Source: Heterohyrax brucei (taxonomy: Eukaryota; Chordata; Mammalia; Hyracoidea; Procaviidae). Taken from it: DNA of 64,000 nt. Within the stretch, counting starts at the first letter, position 1. Every line of letters starts with the position of its first letter. The translations under genes were made by a program, and so were the position numbers. A model generated the notes under the pieces. That model searched no databases, was not told the DNA's origin, and worked only from the letters and a program-made list of their open reading frames with translations. Where the stretch lies: assembly GCA_028571685.1 (NCBI GenBank), contig CM053166.1, positions 57,188,111-57,252,110 of the forward strand, given 5' to 3'. Shown one piece after another: positions 1 to 7,940 of this stretch.

Positions 1-344
1 CAGGGAGCATCTTGGCGCAGGAACCTCAGGTCTGAAGGACACGCTGTTCTCCTGGTGCTGCTTGCTTGATGCTACGAGGTTCCCGATTCTCTGCCTGCTT
101 CTCTTTCCTTTTATCTCTCATAGGAAGAAAGGATTAAGGGTGGGGCAAGCCATACTCCAGGGAAACTCCCTTTACAGTGGAGCAGGGAGGTGATCTTATA
201 AAGAGATTTACAGCCCCACCCTAATGCTTTAACATACAGCATAGGAAATACCACAAAATGGAGGACAGTCACAAGATACTGGGAATCATGGCCCAGCCAC
301 ATGGCTACACACATTTTGGGGGGGACACAATTCAATCCATGACA
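1..344 (-). mobile_element. MaLR-like LTR, cut by window start
   Basis: The plus strand ends in a run of G followed by acacaattcaatccatgaca, the reverse complement of the tgtcatggattgaattgtgt start seen in the complete LTRs at 30323-30822 and 62348-62869. The body matches the minus-strand LTR at 32496-33013 along its length. The rest lies left of the window, so the upstream target duplication cannot be read. Assignment to the ERVL-MaLR (MLT1-like) group is by recognition of the LTR ends and general layout. Confidence 0.75.
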
Positions 345-440
345 CAGTATGTGGATTGTCATCTGCCAAAATAAATATTTTAAACATCATTATTTTAACT
401 CATTAAAAAATGGAGATAGCCTAATGGCCCTTGGGTTGTA
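345..440. other. Unassigned spacer
   Basis: A short AT-rich stretch between the LTR and a SINE. I see no gene or repeat signature. Confidence 0.4.
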
Positions 441-602
441 ACCAGTTGCTGCTGGTGTGTCAGAGTAGAACTATGCTCCATAGGGTTTTTTAGTGGCTAA
501 TTTTTAGGTAGTAGATTGCCAGGCCTTTCTTCTGCAGTGCCTCCAACCTTTTAGTTAACAGCTGACTGCATTAACTGTTTTGCACCATCCAGGGATTCCC
601 CT
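441..602 (-). repeat. Degenerate AfroSINE-type SINE
   Basis: The antisense of the SINE body is visible: cagagtagaactatgctcca, then ccaggcctttcttctgcagt, then the tRNA-like head in reverse ending near ccagggattcc. Internal sequence is more diverged than in the other copies, suggesting an old copy or a distinct subfamily. Confidence 0.6.
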
Positions 603-1042
603 TGGGTTGTAGCAAATTCTTAATTATCAGCCTAAGAAAAGCAAAAAATCAAGCAACAATAATTGCTCCTATAAGTTACATAAAGCTTATTCTTACTGAA
701 AGAACAAGAGTAACCATGGTTCTGTTGGTAGAGTATGACTAAAGAGGTGGCTTTTCTTATGTGTAGTGGACACTGTGATACACTGCCTAGGTAATGAAGG
801 ATCTGTTGCCCCAGCTGCCACTACTAGATGTGTATATTTTGTATACATTTACAAGGGTCACACTCATCCTGGGCTAGCCCACATCCACTGACTAACAGAT
901 GCAGAGGTATGAAGGCCTCGCAATCTTAGTTCACAGGGACACAATTCTGAAGGACCATTTTAACTTTGGAGCTCTCCACGGGCTTGGCCAAACTTGACTT
1001 CTCTCTGACCTTCTCTACTCCCTTCTAAAGGTGTAAATCCCT
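603..1042. other. Unassigned spacer
   Basis: No open frame, RNA gene or repeat that I recognise. It ends at the short duplication agggcactt (1043-1051) that marks the L1 insertion to the right. Confidence 0.4.
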
Positions 1043-1577
1043 AGGGCACTTTTTTATTTTTTAATTATTTTTAAGTGAGAATGTACAATCCTGTATAAAT
1101 TTGTATACCCGCCAATGAGCGGCTCCCACTGCTCTCCCTACCCAGTGACAACACACTCCTCTTCTCTGTTCTGTACGTGTCCTATCCTCCTAACAATCTC
1201 CTATCCCCTCGTCTCCACCCTCTCCCCCACGTCTAGTAAGAGGTCAGCTGGATGACATCCTATAGATGCATAGAACTATAAAGTGCACACATGATATGGT
1301 TGCTCTGTGTCACCAAGTCCTATCCATTTCTGCCTGAAGAGTTGACCTCCATTATGATTTATGGACAGGAGCAGCATCAGGGCCATGAGCCATGTTCCCA
1401 GGGGAACCCCGAGGCTCCTGGATCAATTGTGGTCTTTTAGTAGAGATCTCAGGGTGCACCCCTTTTTATTTTCGTGTTGCCTGTGAGACTCAACTTTATG
1501 ATCCCCATCACGGTTATCACTCGTGGTGGCTGGGCACCATCCAGTTTTTCCGGTCACATGTCAATGTAGTCACCCTC
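1043..1577 (-). mobile_element. L1 3' UTR fragment, left part (split by provirus)
   Basis: After agggcactt comes a T-rich run (the L1 tail seen from the plus strand) and then sequence that closely matches the 3' UTR of the full-length L1 at 36657-43815 and of the truncated L1 at 46735-48591. The fragment is interrupted by the retroviral provirus and resumes at 7726. The second copy of agggcactt at 7932-7940 closes the L1 insertion, so this was a short, 5'-truncated L1 of roughly 0.75 kb before the provirus arrived. Confidence 0.8.
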
Positions 1578-1583
1578 TCACGT
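1578..1583. repeat. 6-bp target-site duplication, left copy
   Basis: The bases tcacgt sit directly left of the 3' LTR. The same six bases follow the 5' LTR at 7720-7725. Six base pairs is the usual duplication for betaretrovirus-like integrases. Confidence 0.9.
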
Positions 1584-1952
1584 TGCCCCGACCTGCGGAG
1601 CAAATCAACGGAGGGATGAGGGGGAGCCTGTGAAAATGAAAGTAGGGCAAGAGATGCGAAGAAATGGAGGCAAGACAAAATTCTGATCAAGCCTCGAGGT
1701 TTTATTGTAGCAGAGTAATATATATAGAAGTTGGGGAGGGGAAGGGCTTAGGATCGGAAGATAGCTGGTATGAGACAGTTGGCGTTTTATGATTGGGCAG
1801 ACGGTATGCCTGTACAGTTGACGTTAGGCAGTGACGCGGGGGGTGTTGACGCTGGGCAGTGACGCCGGGTAATCTTCGCGCACGCGCGTTTTCAGGGGCT
1901 TTCCAGACTTCCTGTTTTTTTGGGGCCTGGAGTTTTTTCATGGCCCCCGACA
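1584..1952 (-). repeat. Provirus 3' LTR
   Basis: On the minus strand it begins TGTCGGGGGCC and ends GGGGCA, the TG...CA form. It aligns without gaps to the 5' LTR at 7351-7719 over all 369 bases with 12 differences, all transitions (about 3.3 percent, counted by eye). The AATAAA signal is at 1701-1706 and the TATATATA box at about 1716-1727 in plus coordinates. Confidence 0.93.
1701..1706 (-). terminator. LTR polyadenylation signal
   Basis: The plus strand reads tttatt, giving AATAAA on the provirus strand. It lies just downstream of the TATA-like box, as expected for a short R region, and is conserved in the other LTR at 7468-7473. Confidence 0.7.
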
Positions 1953-1966
1953 TCTCCTCCCTTTTT
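1953..1966 (-). promoter_or_regulatory. Polypurine tract
   Basis: On the provirus strand the bases AAAAAGGGAGGAGA lie immediately before the 3' LTR. This is the expected primer for plus-strand DNA synthesis in reverse transcription. Its position against the LTR boundary supports the LTR edge chosen. Confidence 0.85.
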
Positions 1967-2241
1967 GTTTTGTTTTGGGAGGTGGGCTTTAACCGGGAGA
2001 GGGAGTAGTGACCTGGCTCCTCCTGTTATAGTATTTGGCTCTTGGTATCTTTTGGGGAGGAGAGGCAGAGCCGTTTTAATGTTTTTAGGATAGATACCAA
2101 CCTCTATGCAAGCCAGGTATGCTCCAGGGAAACATAGAGGAGTTAATGATAACTTTCCCTTGCAATGCTTTGCTTCGCACTCCTCCCGATACCCATACCT
2201 CTCTTCCCAAGTTGGCAAGGAGGTAAGCATGCCTCTACTTT
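1967..2241 (-). other. Region between env stop and polypurine tract
   Basis: About 275 bases of proviral sequence without a convincing frame. A 117-aa minus frame crosses it, but it runs on into the LTR, looks unrelated to any viral protein I know, and starts inside the end of env. Confidence 0.5.
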
Positions 2242-3222
2242 TCATGCTGTCCCCTTGGGGAAGAAGTCGGAGTACCCATTTTTAGTGGCGTATTCATCGT
2301 CAACTGCCAGGCAGTGGTAATGGACTTGGATAGGTTTAGCCAATTCTGAATCTATTTGTTGTTTGGTAAAGCTTGTAAGCCTTTTGAAAGCCCAAGGGCC
2401 AAAAGACAGAATTAACATTAAACCGAGAAGGGGGCTGAGGATGGGGAGGAGATAGGGAAGGAATCCATTCAGTCCAGTCCAAAATGGATTTTCTTGTAGT
2501 TTTCTTCGTCTGTTTTGTAGATCTTCCTGTAAATCTTTTATCTTGTTTTGGACAATCCCGGATTTATTGGCATAGAAGCAGCAGTGTTCCTGTAAAACTA
2601 AACAGATACCGCCTTTTTCTGCAGTAAGAAGGTCTAAGCCCCTTTGATTTTGTAAGGCTACCTCAGCTAAGGAGTCAGTTTGATCTTGTAAATCATTGAT
2701 AGTACCGGAGAGGGTTTGGACATCGTCTGTTAATTGATGGGATAACTTACTGTATTTGTCTATGGCGATGCCCAGGCCGGCAGAGCCGGTGGCTGTAGCC
2801 CTGGCAACTCCCAGGCCCACAAGAAGGGGTATGAATTTGAGGGCTCGTTTTGATCGTCCGGCTATGTAATCAAAACTGGGGACAGGGACAGGGGTGTCCC
2901 CTGATATGATAGAAACATCTGGGAGGAGGTTAGCCTGAACACAGAGTCCTGTCCAGTTTCTGGGTAAGGCTGTATAGGCTAAGTTATTTCCACATATAAA
3001 AACCTGTCCAGGGGCTGTACAGAGGGGCTCTGTATGGTTTGTGGTATTGGTACAATTATTAAATGTTATAAATCCGACATCTAGATCAAAGCTATTATTT
3101 TGGAATGACCCTTGGTAGCAATGGGAAGAATTAAAGCCAACAGGCTGTGTTCGAAAAGGTGGGCTGAGGCTACAGTTACTGGATGAAAGTGTAGAGGAAT
3201 TGTTGAAAAAGAGACACAGCAT
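2242..3222 (-). CDS. env: Env fragment: end of surface unit plus complete transmembrane unit
   Basis: An open frame of 326 codons. Residues about 12-122 are the C-terminal end of the surface subunit, with several N-glycosylation sequons and cysteines. A furin-type site RSKR lies at 123-126, followed by a hydrophobic, Ala/Gly-rich fusion-peptide segment (127-153), a heptad-repeat coiled coil (about 155-195), the immunosuppressive-type segment (about 190-206), a CX6CC disulfide motif at 207-215, a second helical region, one membrane span (about 254-276) and a cytoplasmic tail of some 48 residues. In the family this protein drives membrane fusion once the surface unit has bound its receptor. The signal peptide, receptor-binding part and true start are lost: the first Met lies in former pol sequence at the deletion junction near 3205. 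The frame has no stop across the whole TM, notable for a provirus otherwise damaged. Whether it is expressed cannot be judged. High confidence in identity. Confidence 0.88.
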   Translation of the reverse strand: MLCLFFNNSSTLSSSNCSLSPPFRTQPVGFNSSHCYQGSFQNNSFDLDVGFITFNNCTNTTNHTEPLCTAPGQVFICGNNLAYTALPRNWTGLCVQANLLPDVSIISGDTPVPVPSFDYIAGRSKRALKFIPLLVGLGVARATATGSAGLGIAIDKYSKLSHQLTDDVQTLSGTINDLQDQTDSLAEVALQNQRGLDLLTAEKGGICLVLQEHCCFYANKSGIVQNKIKDLQEDLQNRRRKLQENPFWTGLNGFLPYLLPILSPLLGLMLILSFGPWAFKRLTSFTKQQIDSELAKPIQVHYHCLAVDDEYATKNGYSDFFPKGTA

Positions 3223-4806
3223 TGGAAGATGGTTTGATATAAGGAACTGTCTCTAACACTGGGACTGAGAGAGCTATGTAAGCACTGTCGGTGTAAAGAT
3301 TGAAGGGGACATCGTGTAGTATTGTGAAGACCTGTAAGATAGCGAAAAGTTCCACAAGCTGGGCTGACTTAAAGGGAGATTGGGCACTGTAAGGCTGTGA
3401 ATTTATGACCCATGCCGCAATGCCAGAGGAGGATCCATCTGAGAAGACCAGAGAGGCTTCTTTCAAAGGACTTAAAGAGGTTATTTTGGGGAAGGTAAAA
3501 GGATGTAGCCGCACGAACTGAAGGAGTTTATGGGACGGATAGTGGTTATCAACCGTACCTAGAAATGTGAATAGGGTTATTATCCAATCATCATCATTTT
3601 GGGAAAGCCAGTCTATTTGTTCCTTGGTGTAAGGAAGGATAAGTTGGTCAGGGTCCCTGCCGAAATGTTGGCGGCTCTTTTCTCGGCCCAGTCTTATAAG
3701 TTTGGCCACTAGGGAGGGATAGGTGAGGAGAACTTTAGTTGGGGTGGAGGATAGATGTATCCACAAGAGGAGGCCATTCTGCCACAAACCCCCGTGGGTT
3801 TGTTGTGTGGCACAGACAATAAGGGCAAAGGGCTGCTCATAAGTTATGAAGGTAACCTGTTGTTGTTGTATGGCCTTTTCAACAATGTGAAGGGCCCTTT
3901 TTGCCTCAGGGTTAAGGTGACGGGGAGAGAGGGGGCTGGCATCTCCATGAAGAGTATCAAACAATGGTTTTAATTCCCCTGTTGTAAGTTTGAGGTACGG
4001 TCGGAGCCAATTAATATCTCCCAGGAACTTTTGAAAATCATTAAGTGTGTGTAGATGAGAGGTTTTTAGGTTAAGTTTTTGAGTGGTGATTTGATTATTA
4101 TTTAATTCAAAACCAAGGTAATAATAAGGGTCGGTAAGCTGTATTTTGTTTGGGGCGATTTGAAGTCCAAGAGAAGTTAGTTGGCAGGTTAGGTCCTGGC
4201 TGCACTTAAGTACCTCTAAGCTGGAGGCCCCCACCAGTAAAATATCATCCATGTAATGAATGATATAAATGGAAGACCACCGATGCCTAAGAGGGTCTAC
4301 AGCCTGAGCAACAAATTTTTGACACAGAGTGGGACTATTGGCCATGCCCTGAGGGAGAACTTTCCACTGATAGCGCTGCATTGGTCCTTTAAAATTAATA
4401 ACTGGGAGGCTAAACGCAAAGCGCTCTCTATCAAGTGGGTGAAGAGGGATGGTAAAGAAGCAATCTTTGAGATCAATAATGATTTTAAAATAGTTAGCTG
4501 GAATGGCAACGGGGGAGGGGAGTCCAGGTTGGAGAGCCCCCATTGTGAACATGGTTTTATTAATTTTTCTGAGGTCCTGAAGGAGTTGCCATGACCCATT
4601 TTTTTTTTTTTATCACAAATATAGGAGTATTCCAGGGAGAGGTGGTTGGTTCTAAATGTCCAGCAGCCAGCTGTTCCTGCACTAACGCTGTGGCAGCTGC
4701 GTGTTTTTGTTCAGTCAAGGGCCATTGATCTACCCACACTGGAGACTCAGATTTCCACTTAATCTTATCAGCGTGGGGTGCAGGGAAGTCAATGACCGCT
4801 AAGGAA
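3176..4806 (-). pseudogene. pol: Pol fragment: reverse transcriptase and RNase H, integrase deleted
   Basis: The pol frame begins in the frame entered from pro at the heptamer 4805-4811 and stays open down to a run of 13 A at 4599-4611, where the reading frame changes. It then continues as a 458-codon frame (3176-4552 from its first ATG). In that frame DLKDCFF (27-33) and YMDD (100-103) are the RT catalytic motifs. RNase H follows, with catalytic positions at SDGSS (D372), E401 and TDSAY (D422). The last RNase H acidic residue, the connection to integrase and all of integrase are missing because sequence jumps into env near 3205. RT copies viral RNA into DNA and RNase H degrades the RNA strand. 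As it stands the product would be truncated and frame-disrupted. Motifs are seen directly; the domain limits are inference. Confidence 0.88.
4599..4611 (-). other. A13 homopolymer where the pol frame breaks
   Basis: Thirteen A in a row on the provirus strand. Upstream codons and downstream codons of RT are each open but in different frames, so a length change in this run is the likely break. Such runs also mutate and mis-assemble easily. Confidence 0.75.
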
Positions 4807-5602
4807 AATTTTCACTTCCCAAGCCTGAACGATTATTTTTAGGCGTTACAGGAAGAGGCTGCTTTATATCTTGATTATTTTTTCCCAGTCCTTGTCCCGG
4901 TAGGAAGCCTAGGTTAAGCATCTGTTGGGTAATTATCTCATTTGGGCTACACATGATGACCCCCAGCTGGGATAAGACATCACGACCCCATAGATTAACA
5001 GGTAAACCCGGAACAATGTAAGGTTGAATCTGTCCTGAGTTACCCTCAGAGTCCTTCCAAGTAAGAATTTTTGAGCTTTGTTTAGGGTTGACAGACTGGC
5101 CAATGCCTTCAAGATGAGTTATTGAGGCCTCACAGGGCCAGTTGGAAGGCCAATATTTAGCTGAAATTACTGTGGCATCTGCCCCTGTATCCACTATCCC
5201 TTCAAAGGCCTTACCATCTAATTGGAGGGTGAGTCTTGGCCTATCAGGGGTTACTGGTTGCACCCAATAGGTGTCGGAAGACCCAAAGGCAGAATTCAAC
5301 CTAATGGACTGTATGTGTTTGGTGGGTGTGGAATCTAAGGGAAGTAATATAAGTTGTGCTATTCTCTTTCCTTTTGGAACAGACAGGGGCCCCAACGGAG
5401 CCGAGGCCAAAAGAGTAATTTGTCCTGTGCAGTCATTATCAATGACCCCAGGGATGACATGAAGGCCGGCCAATGAGGAACTGCCACGCCCTAAGATCAA
5501 ACCAAACATTCCCGGGGGCAGTGGCCCATAAACCCCTGTAGGAATGAGTTGAACACCCTGATCGGGCACTAATATTGTATTGGTGGAGGAACAGAGGTCC
5601 AA
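4799..5602 (-). CDS. pro: Pro: dUTPase, aspartic protease and G-patch
   Basis: An intact frame of 267 codons, with in-frame sequence continuing upstream to the gag-pro shift site at 5731-5737; the listed first codon is TTG and is not a real start. Residues 1-112 are a dUTPase: LDLCS at the N-terminus (motif 1), RGSSS (39-43), GVIDNDCTG (52-60, with the catalytic Asp), [12 protein letters not shown] (77-88) and the Gly-rich FGSSDTY (106-112). Residues about 120-222 are a retroviral aspartic protease with active site DTGAD (138-142) and GRDVL (206-210). Residues about 226-250 form a G-patch. In betaretroviruses Pro is made as Gag-Pro by a -1 frameshift, cleaves the polyproteins and removes dUTP. 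All five dUTPase motifs and the protease active site look intact, which is unusual beside a broken gag. High confidence. Confidence 0.92.
   Translation of the reverse strand: MDLCSSTNTILVPDQGVQLIPTGVYGPLPPGMFGLILGRGSSSLAGLHVIPGVIDNDCTGQITLLASAPLGPLSVPKGKRIAQLILLPLDSTPTKHIQSIRLNSAFGSSDTYWVQPVTPDRPRLTLQLDGKAFEGIVDTGADATVISAKYWPSNWPCEASITHLEGIGQSVNPKQSSKILTWKDSEGNSGQIQPYIVPGLPVNLWGRDVLSQLGVIMCSPNEIITQQMLNLGFLPGQGLGKNNQDIKQPLPVTPKNNRSGLGSENFP
4805..4811 (-). promoter_or_regulatory. pro-pol -1 frameshift heptamer
   Basis: The provirus strand reads A AAT TTT in the pro frame, two codons before the pro stop (4799-4801). It fits the X XXY YYZ rule, and stepping back one base enters the open pol frame. 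The type D viruses are known to use the same kind of heptamer at this place. Confidence 0.8.
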
Positions 5603-6282
5603 TCCTGCGCTTTCAGGGGTGGCACAGCAGAGGGAGCTGATACTTGTCTTTGTGTCTGTTTCTGGGGGACGAACCTGACTGCCCCTAGGTTCTGTCCCAA
5701 GGGGGGGGCCAGGGGCTGGCCCCGCTGGGAGTTTCCCTGTTTTGGGAGGAGAGGCTGACCGTTGATGTCAGTTTTAGAAAAACAATCTGAGGCCCAATGT
5801 TTGCCCTTCTTACATCGGGGGCACACTGAAGTAGGAGGTCCACGATTCTGTTTACCTGTGGGACACTCACGTATATAATGTCCGGGCCGTTTGCAATTGA
5901 AGCAAGTTTTTTGTTGTTTATCATGGTCAAGACCTTTGAGAGCGGCCCCTATAGCTATACCAATGGCATGAGAAGCTCCTATTCCTGAACAAAGTTTAAC
6001 ATGATCAGAAAGGCTACCACTGCGGTGGGGTCTTAGAGCCTCTTGACAAGAAGGGTTAGCATTTTCAAAGGCAAGATGTTTAATGAAGGCACTATCGGTT
6101 TCTCCTTCCCCCACCAAATGCTCAGCGGCGTCAGTTAGGCAGCTGACAAAGTTACTGTAGGACTCATCAGGGCCTTGACGGATTTTAGCTAAGGAGGTGG
6201 TGGCTGAACCCTTTGGGACTTGAGCCCTGGGGGGTTTTCTTTGAAACCTGGCTGAGCGTTGTGGAAGCAAGCTCCGCCTCAA
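5569..6282 (-). pseudogene. gag: Gag 3' part: capsid C-terminal domain and nucleocapsid
   Basis: A 237-codon frame whose genuine Gag sequence starts near residue 26. The major homology region is visible (QGPDESYSNF at 36-45, then NANPSCQEAL), followed by two CCHC zinc knuckles at 127-140 and 154-167, both with perfect C-x2-C-x4-H-x4-C spacing, then a Pro/Gln-rich tail. These parts drive capsid assembly and RNA packaging. The N-terminal capsid domain is absent: sequence jumps here from the pre-capsid region near 6215, and the join changes frame, so Gag cannot be read through. The frame overlaps pro through the frameshift site at 5731-5737, as in intact betaretroviruses. Confidence 0.88.
5695..5737 (-). 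promoter_or_regulatory. gag-pro -1 frameshift signal with hairpin
   Basis: The heptamer G GGA AAC lies at 5731-5737 in the gag frame; stepping back one base enters the pro frame, which is open from here to its stop. Seven bases downstream comes a 7-bp stem (GGGGCCA pairing TGGCCCC, loop GCCCC). A GGGGC further downstream (just before 5680) could pair with the loop to form a pseudoknot. This is the layout known from type D retroviruses. Sequence elements are seen; the RNA fold is inference. Confidence 0.85.
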
Positions 6283-7135
6283 GGGCTCGGATTTCTTTGA
6301 TAAGCTTTAGGTGTTCGCGTTTCTGAGTCAGCAGTTCTCTTAAGGAGGAAACTTCTTGAGTGAGGGAGATTTTAGCCTGCCGAATGGGTTCTGAAACCAT
6401 GATTGTGCTGTGCTCTGGGTTAAGGGGTGAGGTGAGGGGAGCTGAGGAACCCTGGAGATATGGAGGAGGTTGTAGAGTTTCATTAGGGGGACCACGGAAG
6501 GCAAGGGCGGTGAAAGCCCAATGGTCGCCGCTGCCCTGATATTGTGCAGCCTGACTTTCTAATATTTCCCGGTCTTCGGGGGACAACTGGCCTGCATTGG
6601 AATTGTCCCTAAAGGGTTTTAAAGATGGGTAAATCAGGCTAGGTGGGTCAGGATTTGTTTGGGGGATTTCTTTTATATCAGCTATCTGAGGCTCCTCTGG
6701 AACATTTATAGAAACCGATGGGCAAGCGGATGGGGGGCGAGAGCTATTTCGAAGGACCGTCTCCCCAATGTGAGCAAGTTTTTGAACATCTGGGTCTTTA
6801 AGGGAGCTTTGTAACACATCATTAATCAAATTCCAATATGAAAAGGCAGTTACAGGGAACTTCTCAGGTCCAAAAGTTCTATAATAATTATTTAAGCAAT
6901 CCCCAACCCTCTTCTAACACTTAAGAGTCTATTGTTTCCTGTTGGGGAAACTAAGGGCAGACATCAGACAAGAAATTAAAGAAATGTACTAAATCTTTTT
7001 TTTTTCAACCGTAATTCTTTACAACTTGAAGGAATCCCTGATTCCTATCTCTTTGTTAGCCTCAGTTCTTCGCACCTTGAAGGAATCCCTGATTCCTGTG
7101 AGAAAGAGTTCATGTGCACTCAATTCTTGCCCCAT
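6185..7135 (-). pseudogene. gag: Gag 5' part: matrix and pre-capsid region, damaged
   Basis: Gag starts at an ATG at 7133-7135 (MGQELSA...), just downstream of the candidate splice donor. The matrix portion is broken: a 51-bp in-frame tandem duplication (7025-7097), a frame change right after it, an in-frame TAG at 6951-6953 where the family has a conserved Trp, and a second frame change with another TAG near 6925. From about 6840 to 6185 the frame is open for 214 codons. This covers the end of matrix and the Pro-rich pre-capsid segment, including PPPYLQ (a PPPY-type late-domain motif) and a Glu/Lys-rich helix near residues 155-190. Matrix targets Gag to membranes in this family. The gene cannot yield a full protein. 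Confidence 0.85.
7025..7097 (-). repeat. 51-bp tandem duplication inside gag matrix
   Basis: Two identical 22-bp blocks starting at 7025 and 7076 (cttgaaggaatccctgattc and two more bases) have a 51-bp period, 17 codons, so the duplication alone keeps frame. The sequence between the blocks occurs once. Confidence 0.8.
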
Positions 7136-7150
7136 GCTTTTTACCCACTT

Positions 7151-7153
7151 ACC
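7151..7153 (-). promoter_or_regulatory. Candidate major splice donor
   Basis: The provirus strand reads AGAG|GTAAGTGG between the primer site and the gag ATG. It is a near-consensus donor in the place where retroviruses start the spliced env mRNA. No matching acceptor is expected, because the usual region upstream of env is deleted. Confidence 0.65.
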
Positions 7154-7328
7154 TCTAACAGATCAGTCTCGCAGGGCGGCTAGTCTGGCGGTGATCAGGA
7201 ACGAGTCTTCTCACGGGTCAATACCACGCGGTAACTCAGGACGAGCCAAACTCACACCTCGTGGAGGCTCAAGGGGTGCCTGGCCAGGGCTTTTCAAGCG
7301 GGTCTTTTCAGCAGCTCCGTACCTCGGG

Positions 7329-7346
7329 CCCCCACGCTGGGCGCCA
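7329..7346 (-). promoter_or_regulatory. Primer-binding site, tRNA-Lys-like
   Basis: Four bases inside the 5' LTR the provirus strand reads TGGCGCCCAGCGTGGGGG. The first nine bases and overall pattern fit the tRNA-Lys1,2 primer site used by type D betaretroviruses, with two differences by eye. Confidence 0.85.
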
Positions 7347-7350
7347 GTTT

Positions 7351-7719
7351 TGCCCCGACCCGCGGGGCGAATCAACGGAGGGACGAGGGGGAGCCTGTGA
7401 AAATGAAAGTGGGGCAAGAGACGCGAAGAAATGGAGGCAAGACAAAATTCTGATCAAGCCTCGAGGTTTTATTGTAGCAGAGTAATATATATAGAAGTTG
7501 GGGAGGGGAAGGGCTTAGGATCGGAAGATAGCTGGTATGAGACAGTTGGCGTTTTATGATTGGGCAGACAGTATGCCTGTACAGTTGACGTTAGGCAGTG
7601 ACGCGGGGGGTGTTGACGCTGGGCAGTGACGCCGGGTAATCTTCGCGCATGTGCGTTTTCAGGGGCTTTCCAGACTTCCTGTTTTTTTGGAGCCTGAAGT
7701 TTTTTCATGGCCCCTGACA
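7351..7719 (-). repeat. Provirus 5' LTR
   Basis: TG...CA LTR of 369 bp, gap-free against the 3' LTR. U3 lies at the high-coordinate end. It holds a TATATATA box at about 7483-7494 and AATAAA at 7468-7473, then a short R/U5 ending GGGGCA next to the primer site. Several of its CpG sites are decayed in the other copy and the reverse. Confidence 0.93.
7483..7494 (-). promoter_or_regulatory. LTR core promoter (TATA box)
   Basis: An alternating TA run (TATATATATTA on the provirus strand) lies about 10 bases upstream of AATAAA, so transcription would start nearly on top of the polyadenylation signal. The same run is intact in the 3' LTR. Confidence 0.65.
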
Positions 7720-7725
7720 TCACGT
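7720..7725. repeat. 6-bp target-site duplication, right copy
   Basis: tcacgt, identical to 1578-1583. Confidence 0.9.
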
Positions 7726-7940
7726 GAGTCTCTCTGTCTTCTGGGTTCTCTTTGCCCCATGTTGTTTTGGTCCTTGGAGATCATCTATTTCTGCTGAGCT
7801 GGAACCATTTGGGGTGTACCTCAGATGGCAGCTTGGCAGCTTTTAAGACCCCAGACGCCACTCACCAATTTGAGGTGCAGAAGACTCTCTTAGAAAAATG
7901 CTAGTTGTGCCAAATGCCCTCAGTTTCCCCAAGGGCACTT
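7726..7940 (-). mobile_element. L1 3' UTR fragment, right part
   Basis: Continues the L1 3' UTR interrupted at 1577: cttttaagaccccagacgcc and the following bases match 37320-37400 closely. It ends where agggcactt (7932-7940) repeats the left flank at 1043-1051. Confidence 0.8.

Larger units (their letters stand above)
1584..7719 (-). mobile_element. Class II betaretrovirus-like provirus, internally deleted
   Basis: A 6.1-kb minus-strand provirus with two 369-bp LTRs, 6-bp flanking duplication, tRNA-Lys-type primer site, gag, pro, pol and env remnants in standard order, and a polypurine tract before the 3' LTR. Pro carries dUTPase, protease and G-patch, and Env has a gamma-type TM with a CX6CC motif; this combination is that of MPMV/simian type D viruses. 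Two large deletions are visible. One removes the N-terminal capsid domain in gag (near 6215). The other joins RNase H directly to the end of the Env surface subunit (near 3205), removing integrase. It therefore cannot be autonomous. It sits inside an L1 3' UTR. All positions are read from the sequence; the virus-group assignment is inference from domain order. Confidence 0.93.

Noticed and set aside
1702..2245. Minus frames of 83 and 117 aa at the 3' LTR (and the 84-aa equivalent at 7469-7723)
   Set aside because: They read through U3 and the polypurine region. The LTR frame recurs in both LTRs only because the LTRs are identical; I see no accessory-protein feature.
3755..4594. Plus frames of 72 and 112 aa
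   Set aside because: Shadows of the pol frame on the opposite strand.
7026..7485. Open frames of 124 and 74 aa on the plus strand
   Set aside because: They run antisense across the gag leader, primer site and 5' LTR; no domain and explained by GC-rich viral sequence.
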